Assembly: GCA_001600495.1 (NCBI GenBank)
Contig: BCKE01000014.1
Span: 432,063-496,062, forward strand
Reading direction: 5' to 3'
DNA: 64,000 nucleotides
Source of the DNA: Pilasporangium apinafurcum
Taxonomy: Eukaryota > Oomycota > Peronosporomycetes > Pythiales > Pythiaceae
The notes beneath the pieces were generated by a model that saw nothing but the letters and a program-made list of their open reading frames with translations, did not search any database and had not been told where the DNA came from. Made by a program: the position numbers and the translations under genes. Shown piece by piece: positions 13,001 through 24,885 of the stretch (positions are counted from its first letter, which is position 1; the number at the start of each line of letters is the position of its first letter).

Positions 13001-14373
13001 CGCACATTTTACGGGCACCCCTCTGTATCGATGAAAGTATTGCCAACAATCAACTGCCAGGTCAAATAGTAAAGCTTATTCGCCACTGCAATAAGCATTT
13101 GGTGACGAGTTTCCCATATCGTTGCATTCTGCGTGTGGCACGGCGTCTCGTCCAATTTCCTGAAATTATGTCAGCAGATTTCCTCGAATTACTATTTTGT
13201 CGGATCACTCTGCAACACTCGGACATTCCAGCATTAGTGAAGCTTGTCCGCAGGATTTTAGAAGCACGTCAGTCAGCTCTTGCTGGGGCGTCAAAACGAG
13301 AAGAACCAGAATTCTATTTACGGGATTTGAAGTACTTCTCACCGATGGTAACATTCCTTGAAAGCTTAGTCAACAGCAAGGAGCATATTGACCCTGTGGT
13401 TCTGTCGAACGTGAACCGGATATTGCGGATCATTAATGCTGAAGCACCAAAGGACGACCCGCTGCGTAGTTTATCACGAAGTTTTATGGGACGATGGCAC
13501 AACCAGACGTTGACAGAAAGCCGACTCTCTCAAAACATGTCTGCACGGCCGGTTGGGAATGGACCACCAACAACAAATCGCGGACGAGTGACGGGGAATG
13601 AGAGCTTTAATGTTGATGATGAGCGGGATCCTTCCGTCCATAACGGAACATTTAACGTAGATGAGGAGCGAGAACCGTACTCTCACACAGGTACATTCGA
13701 TGTTGATGCTGAACGTGGCAGTACCGTTCCTTATCAAACATTTACTGTGGACGAGGTGGATGAGGAGGACGAGGAGGCACATAGCCTGCATGCTGTCCAA
13801 GCACCACCAAAAAGTATCAACTTCGATGGCCAAAGTCTGGAGGTGCAGGATGCTGTTGCACCGAGAAGCTTCCGCTTCAATGGGAACGAGCCGGACATCT
13901 CTCCACTGCCATCACCAAAGGTACTGCGACAGTCGACACTCCGGGCCAACTATGAACCGATTGATTCACAGTATCATTCCAAGAAGGCAGCCGAGTATGA
14001 CGAAGAAGAGAAAGAGGACGCCCCGCAGCGAACGCGCCGCGGTAGCGTACCGGACATTAGAGCTGAAGCGAAACCTCGCACGACCAACGGGGGTGCGAAT
14101 GGGGCCGTGCGTATGCGTAAGGGTGAAATCCCAATGAGTCAGATCCATGTCCCCAATTCCCAAGCTACAGATGATCGTTACTCGGATGTTATGTCCCAGG
14201 CGAGTGGGATGGGATCAGAGCGCCGCTATTCCTTGTTGGATTCATGGAGGTCACCAAGCACAGGCCAATCGAATTCGTCGCTTACGTCACTCACCATTTC
14301 CAGACGCGGCAGACGTGCGGCGGCAGTCTACAGTCGTAGAAAATCAAAAGCGCCAAAGCGATGGTTTGGATAG
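4083..14373 (+). CDS. RME-8/DNAJC13/GRV2-type endosomal protein, with degenerate J domain
   Basis: Four exons (4083-5513, 5581-5772, 5815-7452, 7519-14373) give a protein of about 3371 residues, longer than animal DNAJC13 (about 2240) or plant GRV2 (about 2550). RME-8 proteins act on endosomes with Hsc70, SNX and WASH partners to clear clathrin and sort cargo. The N terminus ('MIQKVGSFVIKERVLCFGEY') matches the family's PH-like lipid-binding region, and a second PH-like segment lies near residue 770. A GYF-like segment ('VGGPFSALELKQYL') precedes the J-domain position at about residues 2072-2120, followed by the family's 'LKAQARLLEK' helix. The J domain lacks HPD. Long helical repeats of armadillo type follow. 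The last about 250 residues are low complexity, with a tandem repeat around 'TFNVDEEREP'. All introns are phase 0 except that small shifts of the last boundaries cannot be excluded. Confidence 0.93.
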
Positions 14374-14527
14374 CAAACTATCATTGTTTTGTACTTTAAT
14401 GCATTTTCCTACCTTATTTTGAAAATTTGATCAAGGTAGAAGTTGAAGTTGATGACCATCATTCTTTGACAATTTGGCTTGTAGTCCGCATTCACATTGT
14501 TGCTGTTGGTTAAAGCGACGAAGAGGG

Positions 14528-17500
14528 ATGTCAATGATGGAAGAGCAGGGAGAAAGCTTAAGCGATGTATTCCCTACGCATATGCTACCGTGCTTTAAGT
14601 ATCAACGCATGAATAAGATGCAACAGCAGGTGTTGCGACCAGCGTTCACATCAACAGAAAATATGTTGGTGTGTGCTCCAACAGGTGTAGCCCCACTACA
14701 TACAGCATAAAGGATAGACGTTAAATATGATCTCATGTGTAGTGGCTTTTATGTATATAGGGTCTGGAAAAACAATGGTGTTTGAAGCCGCATTCTTGCA
14801 ACATATTAAACAACAGACAGAAAGTCAGTCGAAGGCATTGTATTTAGCACCAACTAAATCATTGCTGCAAGAACGGTGCGATATTGGGTCAGATGCGATC
14901 AAGTCTAGTAGCAAAATCTTATGTTCATTTCCCATTGAATAATATAGACTTACAGACTGGAAAGAACGCTTTGGAGAAGCCACTATGAAAATGACGTTTG
15001 TTGAGCTTTCGAGTGATTCCAATTCGGATACAGATGAAGAAATCAAAGCGGCAAATGTTCTGCTATGCACTCCAGAAAAGGTGTGTGTGTATACTCATGT
15101 GTAGCCCACTGGATTTATCTTACGCATAAGAAATATAGTGGGATGCAATTACGAGATTGGGTTCAACTTCTGAGGTACTTGATGAAAAGATTAGTTTAGC
15201 ATTGTATAGCCACTAACTACATTCGACGTTGTCAGAATATTGCATGGAACGTATCATTAATGCTGGTAGATGAAATTCACCATATTGGAGATAAAGATCG
15301 CGGTGGAGTTCTTGAAGCCGTGATTTATCGCATGATGAACTTTTCCAAATTTGCGCTAAGTAATATGACGAAGTGCCCTATATCGACTCTGTAAGTCCAC
15401 CAACTTTCCTAAGAGAACAAAGTCTAACTTTTGTATTTAGTCGAATTGTTGGACTGTCCGCAACGTTTACGAATATCGAAGATGTGTCCAACTGGATTGG
15501 ATGCTCCAGTGAAATGCTTTTCAAGGTAAACCGTTTCTTAGGTTTAAGTTATCATCGTAACATTGTGCACTGATATCACTGCCTCAGTTTGGGGATGAAT
15601 TTCGTCCAGGTGCAACAATTACATTATGACTTTTGCATGCGATGGCTCATTTAAATGCTTCCAGTATCACTTTCATGCCACGTTTTTGGATACGGGTCGG
15701 CGACGAATCCATTTCTCTTTGAAAGGTAAGAGTTACATGTATTTGCCTGAAAATTTGAACTTAGTGAGCTAAGTCGCGACATGCATCTAAGGAATTTGGA
15801 CAATCACGTCTTAAGTATTATCCAACAATTTTCTGGAGGAAAACCTACCATGATCTTCTGTAATTCCAGAAAATCTACAATCCGACTTGCAGAGTACGGC
15901 GAAAGTGAATCAGAACGAAGTGGGTGTTTGCTAAATTGCTTCGCATTGTTCAGGGTACTATTAGTAATGACAAGCACGAGCACGGTGATTAACACAAAAG
16001 CCAGCCAGCGACAGGTGAACTTTCGAATTTGGAGTTTTTTAGTTTTACATCTTTCGCATTTTCATTTTTGTTTGTTTGCTATTATTCAAGGAATTGGTTG
16101 AGAAGGCGAAAAAGGTCAATGAGTTCTAGGCATTGCCGATGATTACCGTACTAACTCGTTTAGCAGGTGTCAGAAAACAAGCAATGGATACGTAGCATCG
16201 CTGTTGGAATCGGGTATCATCATGCCGCATTGACGCCAGAAGAGAGGTACAACATCTTACATTATTTGAATTTTTATGATGGTCGCTAATTTTTGTGCTC
16301 TTCCCATATGCGCAGAAAATTCACTGAAAGGATATTTTGCCAAGGGAAATTGCCTATCTTATGGTAGTAGCTGCTTGGCCCGAATCGCTTGACTTTTTCT
16401 AACCCGGACACTTTGCTTAGCTGCACAAGTTCACTAGCTGTTGGAGTGAACCTGGTAAGAAACAAACATGATTATAGCTAGCCGCATTTACTGATCGATC
16501 TTATCTAGCCCGCTCGCTTAGTAATAATCAAGTCAACTCAAATCTACCAAAACGACTCAGGATACATCGAGTATCCGTCTTCTAGCATCCTGCAAATGAT
16601 TGGAAGAGCTGGACGCACAGGTCTTGACAGGTTGGATTTAATGGTCAGTGTATTTGCTACGCAGTCCACTATACTAACAACTATGATACATAGTACTGGT
16701 GTTGCGGTGCTTATGACTGATAAGAACATGGTGCAACACTATGAGAGGCTTTGCAGGTCAGCGATGAAAATGCATTAATATCCATGATTTTTACTGACAC
16801 ATCTTTATTAAACTAGCGACTCAGCATCTGTCCATGTTGCAAGTGCATTAAACTCGCACTTACATGAAATCCTGAACAGCGAAATTGCATTACAAACAGG
16901 TAATGAGGAACTTTGAAAATACTTCCATCTCGTAGATTAACATTGGTGGAATTTAGTTTGCACTGGTACGGAAGCGATGATGTGGATGCAGGTAATTATG
17001 CGTAGGCTGCATCTTCTTTTTACTAGTATTTCAAAGTGGATCGTTGGCCGAAAAGAACACCTTTTTGGCTATATGCGTAGGAGAGTGTTCAACGCTATCG
17101 AAGTGCCTTCAAAATTGTCAAAGTGTGATAAATCGCCTGTGCGAATTTGGGATGGTTACGTATGATCCAGAAAAAGACGAGCTGAAGTCAGCAGTCCCGG
17201 GCACATTAATGAGCCACCATTACATCTCTTTTGAGACAATGAAAAGGGTTGTTGGTCTTGGCGAGTATCCTTTGACTACAATGAATCTGCTGAAGATGCT
17301 GTCAAGATGTCCTGAGGTGCAACATCCATTACGAAGGAGTGAGAAGACACTTTTGAATCAGATCAATGACTGCAGCATTCGATTTCGTCTGAAAAACAAT
17401 GATCAAAAGTATCTCGTGAACTCTACAGAAATGAAGTGCAATATCTTGATTCAGGCAGGGATAGGACGAATCTCGCTGCATGACGATGCATTAGACAGTG

Positions 17501-19370
17501 AAATGACACTGATGCTGGAAGCGAGCAAACGCATTTTGACAGGTATGACTCTAATACACAAATGATATAGAAAAGATGACCTAACGCATTGAGTGCATAT
17601 TATTTGATAGTTGCTAGTGAATATTTGGCGCACAAACACCGTGGCCATGAACTCGCAGTTACATTATGTCTGCTACGATGTGTAAAATTGCGCTCATGGG
17701 ATGAAAGCGGAGGATCTACGTGTCTTCAACAAGTTAAAGGAGTCGACGCTGCAATAACAACCGCTCTTGAATACATTGGAGTTAGGACGATTCGACAGCT
17801 AGCAAGCGCTGAACCAGGTCATATCGACAGGTACACTCGCCGCGGTAGTGAATTTTGCAATGCAATTGTGAAAAATGCAGCTGCAGTGATAGATTTTACA
17901 ACGACGATAACTGCAGCAAAAGGCTGCATCCAAATCATGGTGGCAAGAAGGGGTTGCAGTTTTGCACATCAAGTATCTGATGCAAATACCATGCAGACTT
18001 GCACGCTGCTAGCATGGACAGACAAAGAGCTTCTTCTATATCATACAGGAGTAACAGCACCTTCAACATGTAAAATTGATCTTCTAATCCAGCACCCAAC
18101 TGATATCAAAGGAGTCATGCACTTTCGGCTACTACACGAACAATACGTTGGAATGGATGAGCAGTTGGAGTTTAGCTTTGGAGAACTAAGTACGATGGGT
18201 GCCAGCGGACTAAGCAGCGACTTCCAGATAAAAAAACCTGCTGGTCAAAGCTTCCAAAGTGCAGCAAAAGCTACATACAATGACGCACTACAATGCGTTA
18301 CTGAAAGTAGCAGCATCATGAGGAGAATAAAAAAATTGGAAAAACATCAAACCAACGCAAAACAACAGCCCATTCACAAGTACCTTCGACATATGGACAA
18401 ATCTGAGCGGATACAACTGATGCTTCTACACTCAAATCGAAAGAGTGCTTCTGAAGATCCATGCGACTCCATGCAAGGGGAAATGACTTTCAATTTTCCT
18501 ACTTCCACATGTAATAGAAGCGCCAAGAAAGATAAGAAAGATAAAAGAGACCGTCGGCATGATGGGTCCACGATGATAATTGCTGAAAAGAAGTTCAAGA
18601 AGAATGATAAAAATAACGGGATTCCCATGCGAATTGTGCACAAAATTCCGCTGGATGATGATGAAAAGAATGTGAAATTCGTCGTTCCAAACAATTATAC
18701 AGCCCGAAAGCGTCCTATTGCTGAAGATCAATTGTCCTCTCGAAGAACAAAGCGGACGACACAACCTGCTACGGCCGAGCAGACGGCAGCAATGCGGCTG
18801 TTCTCGCAGTTTCAATACCAGGAGCAATCACAGTCTGACACACAGATTACGACCAATACACCGAAAGCTACGAAAGCACCCACAGGGCTTAAGGAATATA
18901 AGCAAGTTGGTAGCATGCAAAAAGCGGTAATCAGGGTCGACACACGAGGTATGATGTATTGACGATCTTCGTCTATGATAACATCTGCTGTAACGCTATC
19001 TTGTATGTAGCTGAACCTCAAGCTATTTCAGAATATAGAGTGGATCCACACAAACACAGAATCTTCGATCTTTCGAAGCAGCCATTTTTTCAGACGTACA
19101 TGAAGGAAAAGGTCCGGAATTCTTGCCTTTCTTTATGTAATGTTGAACTTATCATCGCTTGAAATGCTTTGCCCATAGGCTACGAACGCTGACAGGATTC
19201 AGCATCGTTCTACAATGGATTATCACCTCATGAGTCGTGTTCTTCATTCGCAGTTACCAGTAACGCACCCGGTAAAGGACTTTACTACTCATTACTCCGA
19301 ACGGATACAGGAAAGTCAACATGTAGTTCTAAGAGAAGGAGATGGCGGATTTGATGCAGTATTCTTTTAA
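14528..19370 (+). CDS. HFM1: HFM1/MER3-type meiotic DNA helicase
   Basis: The gene has many small exons; clear ones are 14528-14684, 14761-14907, 14956-15080, 15139-15174, 15236-15390 and 15441-15525, and the last ends with a stop at 19368-19370. The product is about 1200 residues. Helicase motifs in order: Q-like 'LPCFKYQRMNKMQQQVL', Walker A 'APTGSGKT' formed across the first intron, 'TPEKWD', DEIH in 'LMLVDEIHHIGD', 'GLSATF', 'PTMIFCNSRKST', and 'QMIGRAGRTGLDR' (motif VI). A Sec63-like domain follows ('YISFETMKRVVGLGEYPLTT', about 17210-17900) and then a helix-hairpin-helix-like 'VDAAITTALEYIGVRTIRQL'. This is the Ski2-like MER3/HFM1 family, which stabilises recombination intermediates and promotes meiotic crossovers. 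The C-terminal part after about 18350 is basic and low complexity. Some middle exon borders (15600-16950) are approximate. Confidence 0.88.
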
Positions 19371-19892
19371 CATCGATGTACTGTGGCAATGGGTACATTG
19401 AGACAATCTGATGAGTGAGTTTCCAAGCTGGCGAATGTAATATGAAAAAAGATTTCTACATATTATTATTACCATTCACACTTCAAACGTCCAACCACAC
19501 TCAGTGCTACTAGCTGAAATTCCAAGGGGTCACGAGCGATGCTGACTCGGACACACAAATATGCAAATGCCGGTAAAAGCTGCAAAATGAGGAGAAAGTC
19601 GATGGAGACTGGGAAAGAACCCGAGACGTCAAAGTGGTAGACACTGGAGCGAAGTCGAAGACAGCGCGAACAATGCTAAGGCGATCTCTTCACCATATCG
19701 AAACGATGGTAACCGCATCCTCTTCGTCATAGGAGAGAGTTCTCAGGGATACGCTGTTAGGCGACGCTTGGCCATTCGGAAAGATCTCTACACATTGAGC
19801 GTCTCCTAAGCATTGAACGAAACGTCGCAGCCGAGGTACTTAGTCACTCTCATTTTGTACTAAGTAAACGACAGGAAACAAAGTGGTCCAAC
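19371..19892. other. Intergenic region between HFM1 and carboxypeptidase genes
   Basis: No coding frame with recognisable similarity was seen in these 520 bases. The stretch presumably holds the HFM1 3' end and the promoter of the downstream secreted carboxypeptidase. A perfect 8-bp inverted repeat lies close to the downstream ATG. Confidence 0.5.
19837..19866. promoter_or_regulatory. Inverted repeat just upstream of the carboxypeptidase start
   Basis: TACTTAGT (19837-19844) and ACTAAGTA (19859-19866) are perfect inverted copies with a 14-base loop, ending 26 bases before the ATG at 19893. It could be a transcription factor site or a hairpin in the 5' leader; the function is not known. Confidence 0.4.
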
Positions 19893-21404
19893 ATGCGTCA
19901 TCGAATGCTATTCATCTTTCTTGGATTTTTGTATGTCTTGACTTGCTCGGCTTACCTTCATGACAGGCATTTATTTGCCATGGCGGGTGATATTGAATCT
20001 TCCCATTCTCTATGTGGAGAAAATGTGGCGAAGGAAACAGGTACACTCAATGGTCTATACTACGTCTATTACGAGTCCTCGATCAAAAATCAACATCAAG
20101 CGATTTTCAAGGTTCCCGTCATTCTTTGGCTTTCTGGAGGCCCAGGTTGCTCCGGGTTGATCGCAGCACTCTTTGAAAATGGACCATGCATGTTTGATGA
20201 TGAGACCAACCAGATCACAATGAATCCACATTCGTGGACCTCGCTCGCTCATGTGATCTATATTGATCAACCCAAAGGCACTGGTTTCAGTAGTGCAATG
20301 CCGAGCTCCTGGTCTGAACGTCAGGCGACGGAGGACCTCAACAGCTTTCTTACTCTGTTCTTCGCGATGCACAGCGAGCTGATCGACTGCGATTTCTACA
20401 TCTTGGGTGAGAGCTATGCTGGGCACTACGTTCCAGACCTGGCGGCGTATTTATATAGACATCATAACCCACGCTGGAAACGACAGCTGAAAGGTATTGG
20501 CATAGGGGACGGCGTGGTGTCAACGATGGCGGTCGCAGATTCGTTCCTGAGTTTTGCAAAAAGAAACGATTATGGTAAAGACCTCCTGGGTACCTACGCA
20601 AAAGATATTCAAAATGCTTTCGATCAATTCAAGAATGCAATGCCTGCCTGTCAACGTGAGCTTATTACAGCGGATTCCGGTGATCAAGACTCGAACCTGT
20701 GGGTCAACGAGCAGTTTTGCGACCGCGCCATCAAGTATCTAAAAGATTTCGAGATCTTGGCGGGCATGGGTATTATTTCTCAGGGATGGAACATGTACGA
20801 CATGCGTCGAAAGTGTCATTTGGACGATAGTTTGGGACTCTGTTACCGCTTCACTTATCTTGAAGATTTTGTCAACCAAGAACACGTACTAGAATACTTT
20901 GGACAGCCGCAACATCACTGGCAGTTGTGCAATGACGAGACGCCGTTGTTCTTGAAGACACTAGACAATTTGGAAGAAAGCGAAGCTGCTGTTGCGTATA
21001 TACTGGAAAAAGGTGTACGAGTAGTCGTCTATGGTGGTGATGCAGATGCGGTCGTGAATTGGCAATCCCAAGATAATTGGACGTACAACTTGCAGTGGTC
21101 ACACCAGGCAAATTTTCAAGCCACTCCGTTGACGGAATATAAAATGGATGGTCTTGCGATTGGGAAGATCCGAACAGCACATGGACTCAGTTTTATGAAA
21201 GTCTACGAAGCCGGACACGTAAGTATTGATTCTACACTAACAGATTATCTCATCTATTGTGACTGTGTTGACCCTCTCGTCTCAACTGTTGGAATTGTTT
21301 TGTGACTGTGTTTGTAGATGGTTCCGCATGATCAGCCAGCTGTAGCGTTTGAGATGGTACGGAGTTTCCTTTATGATGATCCATCCACAGGCATGTTTAG
21401 CTAG
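19893..21404 (+). CDS. Secreted serine carboxypeptidase, peptidase family S10
   Basis: Two exons, 19893-21218 and 21318-21404, separated by a 99-base GT-AG intron, give about 470 residues, a normal length for the family. The N terminus 'MRHRMLFIFLGFLYVLTCSA' is a typical signal peptide, so the enzyme should enter the secretory pathway (vacuole or outside). Family S10 landmarks are all present: 'LWLSGGPGCSG' (oxyanion and substrate region), 'DQPKGTGFS', the nucleophile Ser in 'GESYAGHYVPD', the catalytic Asp in 'VVYGGDADAVVNW', and the catalytic His in 'GHMVPHDQP', which is only formed after splicing. It removes C-terminal amino acids from peptides at acid pH. In a plant-associated oomycete it could also act outside the cell, but that is inference. 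Confidence 0.93.
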
Positions 21405-21499
21405 TGGAAAAGCCTATAAAAGAATGTACAAAGCGCTTTAGGATTTATTTATTAAAGACATACAAATTATGGAAGACTGACATAACAACACATCAGGAG

Positions 21500-22181
21500 C
21501 TACGCCCTCGACTGCTCGTTACACGCCAGACAAAAGACACGATCATATTGCTGGTCACAACTACAAGGTAATGAGAAGAAATGAAACCGCGTCAGTCGCA
21601 ACAAATAAAGCTTACTAGCCAACTATATGTAGATACAAAAGCAATGGAATTTCTACTCACTTAAGAGTGGAGCACAACGAGCAAAAGACCTGGTAGCAGC
21701 CTTCGCACTCCTTGCGACAGCAATCTCCCATGGAACGTTCACAGTGCGAGCATTGATGCATCTTCACTGTAGGGTTCAAACTCGTTTGTCTTCGTCGATT
21801 GTCGATAATGCTATGTACTGAACAGCACTGTGTCGAAGGCTGCGGTAGTAGCGTTGCCACTGCGAGCTGTGTGCTCAGCTTCTTCATGCGCGCAGTCGTC
21901 ACCGCTGCTGACATCATACGACTCATCGCATCTACAAGGATATAAATATGGTTAATGCTTTTCTCTTTGCCAAGTTTATCTATCAATGGCTCACCGATAG
22001 GAACACTGCGATCGCGGTATCTCTTCGTTGGTAACTGTGCCGTCGGCTGTTGTTTCCACGGAGAGATGGATGAATAACTAGAGAAATGCATTTGTGGTGG
22101 CGTAGGTGGACTAAAGTGCATGGTAGCAGCACCAGCATCCACATTTTCATCGCCAAAGCAGCTCGCTCGAGATCGCTTCAT
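21500..22181 (-). CDS. Siva-like cysteine-rich zinc-binding protein
   Basis: Three exons, 22181-21995, 21931-21661 and 21560-21500, give about 172 residues. The first intron (63 bases) is in frame and free of stops, so retention would also give a product. The C terminus is a cysteine/histidine cluster: 'CSHCERSMGDCCRKECEGC', then 'QVFCSLCSTLNCDQQYDRVF', then 'CLACN', the last part created by the second splice. This spacing matches the C-terminal zinc-binding region of Siva, known in animals as an apoptosis-linked CD27-binding protein. The N-terminal half is low complexity with no signal peptide or membrane segment. The role in a stramenopile is unknown and no death-receptor pathway should be assumed. 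Confidence 0.7.
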
Positions 22182-22387
22182 GTGTGCGTATTTCGTCCGT
22201 CACCTTTGAGGTCCGTTCAGCTGTGAGTTGAGTGGGAAACCAGTTCAGCACCAGCACCAGCACCAAAATGGCGGGAAGGGTGATTAGCAAATGTTTTAAA
22301 CCATTTTATCAATGTTTTTTATTTTTATCCCAAATACAAATCTTCTCTCAAAATTGGTCAACACAAAATTCTCCAATCAACACAAAC

Positions 22388-24278
22388 TTAGTGTTTCCAG
22401 CTGCATGGTCACAAAAGCAAAAATAGAGTTAGTGACGCTCAACTTCGAATGGCTACACTCACTGAAGTATCCATCAGAGTACTTACATTTTGATTTTGCG
22501 ATCCTTGCTACCAGAGGCGACTTTATCACCATTGGGGCTCCAATCCAGCGCATACACTTCGTCTTCATGGCCAGAGAGCGTCACCTTCGCGTTTTTTGGA
22601 TCACTCAGCTCCCAGATTTTGACTGTCGAGTCCTTGCTTGCACTGACGATCAATCGTGAGTCACTTGACCAGCACACTTGGTAGACTGCACCAACATGGC
22701 CGCTCAGTGTCGCCACAAACTTTCCGGTCTGTCCGTTCCAAATCTTGACTTTCTTGTCGAACGATGCACTCGCAAAGTACCGGCCATCGGGTGAGAAGCA
22801 CAGGTGATTCACAGGTTGTTGGTGGCCTGTCAGTCGTTCAAGTGGTTTCTTGTTCTCTGCGGGTTCCCAGAAGAAGAGCGTGAAGTCATCCGATCCTGAG
22901 ACCAATCGCTCCGGCTGATTCTTGCGTACAGCCTCATAGCGAGCCAGAGCGGCCTGCTGCATCACTTCTCGCGATGAGAATGTCTTGCCTGTATGGTCGA
23001 ATGGTCCAGTGCGACAGACGTAGTCGACGTTCAGGGCCAATGTGTTGATCCGATGACCATGACCCACGAGTGTCCGCACGAGCTTGCCAACATGGTCGCC
23101 CTCCATCGCCCAGACCTTGATTGTCCGATCACGAGACGCACTATAGAGCAGCCCCTCGCCACCCCATTTAATACACTCAACCGAGTCTGTGTGACCAGAG
23201 AGAGAGGCAACTTGCCGACCAGTACGTGCGTTCCAGACCTTAATCGACCCATCTTTCGATGCACTCGCAAACCGCTCGCAGGAGGCGTTGCGGTGCATAG
23301 GTTCCCACGTGAGCGAATTCACCCATTGCTTGTGGCCTTTCAATGCCTGGCCAACTGGTTGGCCAGTCGCTGGGTCCCATAAACGGATTTCACCATTGCG
23401 GTCAGCTGAGGCGAACCGTTCGCCATCTGGTGACCATGCTGTACAGAGCACGTGGTGCTTATGGCCGCGGCCTGTATGCTTCGGCATACACGTGAGCGTG
23501 TCCCAGAACCGCACAGTGGCATCTCCACCGCCACTGGCAAGCCGTTTGCCGTCGGGACTGAAGCTTACATGCAAAATCGCCTCTGAGTGGCCCTGCAATG
23601 TGTCGCTGCATCTCGTGACCGGTCGAACGCGAAACACTGCAAGTGGCTGAAATGTGACGGTCAGTGCCGTTTCTGTCGAGAGTTTCTATCGTGTCCAAAC
23701 AAAGCATGTGTTAGTATTGTATATGCTTGCAGCGAGAATCCGTGATGGGAACGTACTAATTCTTCGACCGTATCTTGGAGAGACTTGGTAATTTCTGTTT
23801 CCCCGACAAACAACGAGTATGGTACTTTGTTCTTCCCGTTCTAAAATCCGCAGCAAAAGGCAAAGAGTTATTTTCTTCTATATTATACATGACGATGTGG
23901 ACGCTGTTGATATTCAGCACTGTACCTGCAGCAATTCATTAACGAGCTCCTCCATTTGTTTCACATTCGAGCTCAGTGGAATATCCAGCTGCGGTCCAAC
24001 GTTCGATCCCTGTACCAAACACAACAACCGAATATACATGCAGATATATAATCTCTGCAAATTGGAGACAAAAACAAATAGATAGAACGTACATCTTCGC
24101 TCTGGAACTGCGCAATGATGGACATGGGTGTGTCGTCCTCGTCGTTTTCGTCGTCGCTGTCGGCGTCATTCGCATCCACGTCCATCGTTTCTGAGTAGTC
24201 GGCACTGATAGAAGGTGGTTCATCTGCGACCTTTAGTTTCTTTTTGCTTGGCTCATTCAACATCGCTGCCATCTCCAC
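22388..24278 (-). CDS. NLE1: Notchless homologue, WD40 ribosome-biogenesis factor (NLE1/Rsa4 type)
   Basis: Five exons: 24278-24093, 24009-23926, 23840-23757, 23685-22487 and 22400-22388. The last short exon supplies the final 'WKH' and stop that complete the last WD repeat. The N terminus is acidic ('MDVDANDADSDDENDEDDTP') and is followed by the NLE domain ('LFVGETEITKSLQDTVEEL', then 'TALTVTFQPLAVFRVRPVTR'). About eight WD40 repeats then form the propeller, with repeated 'GH...W.PDG..ASGS.D..I..W' units. In yeast Rsa4 and animal NLE1 this MIDAS-binding protein is pulled by the AAA ATPase Rea1/Midasin to release pre-60S factors. Domain order and length fit the family well. The flanking TnpB-like fragment lies outside the gene. 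Confidence 0.94.
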
Positions 24279-24477
24279 CTCCTGTGTCTACCAATTGCTG
24301 GTGTGACCTTTTGATGCCAATCTGCGTGTCAAAACTGTTGGGCAAGAGCCAATGGCCAAGTAATTTACGGCTAGAAATAAATTACGGATGCATTGTTCTT
24401 ACAAAGAAATATAATTTCTCCCAGGGCTATGTAAAATACAGACCTCGATGTTATCACCTGAAGAGATACCAAAATAC

Positions 24478-24850
24478 CTCAGGGAGGAGCTCCTGTTTTT
24501 CTTTGGGGGCGACTTGACACCCGCGGAGTAGGCTTCTTCGATATCTGAATCCTGAGAGCACGTCTTTGTTGTATAGTGCTCCTCTTACTCGATCATCTTT
24601 CCTCTCAATCGTCTCATCTTGTGCTTCAGTAGTATCTTGAACTTGTAGTGAGACCACGTGAGCATTGCTCTTGACGCCTTACTTGATATCCTTTTTTGCT
24701 TGGATGTCATCGCTTCGCATCTGTTCTTGAAAAGAAGCATGGAGCTGAAAAGAGTTCATTGCGAAGAATTCGAAACAAGTTTCTGCTTTTATCGATAGGG
24801 ATTGATTCGCTTAAAAAACACGTCAAAGTGTATCCTACAAGTAGGAGAAA
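24478..24850 (-). mobile_element. TnpB-like nuclease fragment, copy C1 (internally deleted)
   Basis: On the minus strand this segment reads 'MLTWSHYKFKILLKHKMRRL' and then 'EEHYTTKTCS', the helix and RuvC-II/zinc-finger entry typical of IS607/IS605-type TnpB. It then jumps directly to sequence that lies downstream of the stop codon in copy C2, so the rest of the zinc finger and RuvC-III are deleted. The upstream part carries the hairpin CCTAC/GTAGG (24834-24845) shared with C2 and C3. The fragment is inserted between the 3' end of the dynein light chain gene and the NLE1 gene. It is a non-autonomous remnant. Confidence 0.7.
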
Positions 24851-24885
24851 TGGAAGGATAGAGATTAGCTGCAATTGCCATTTAT

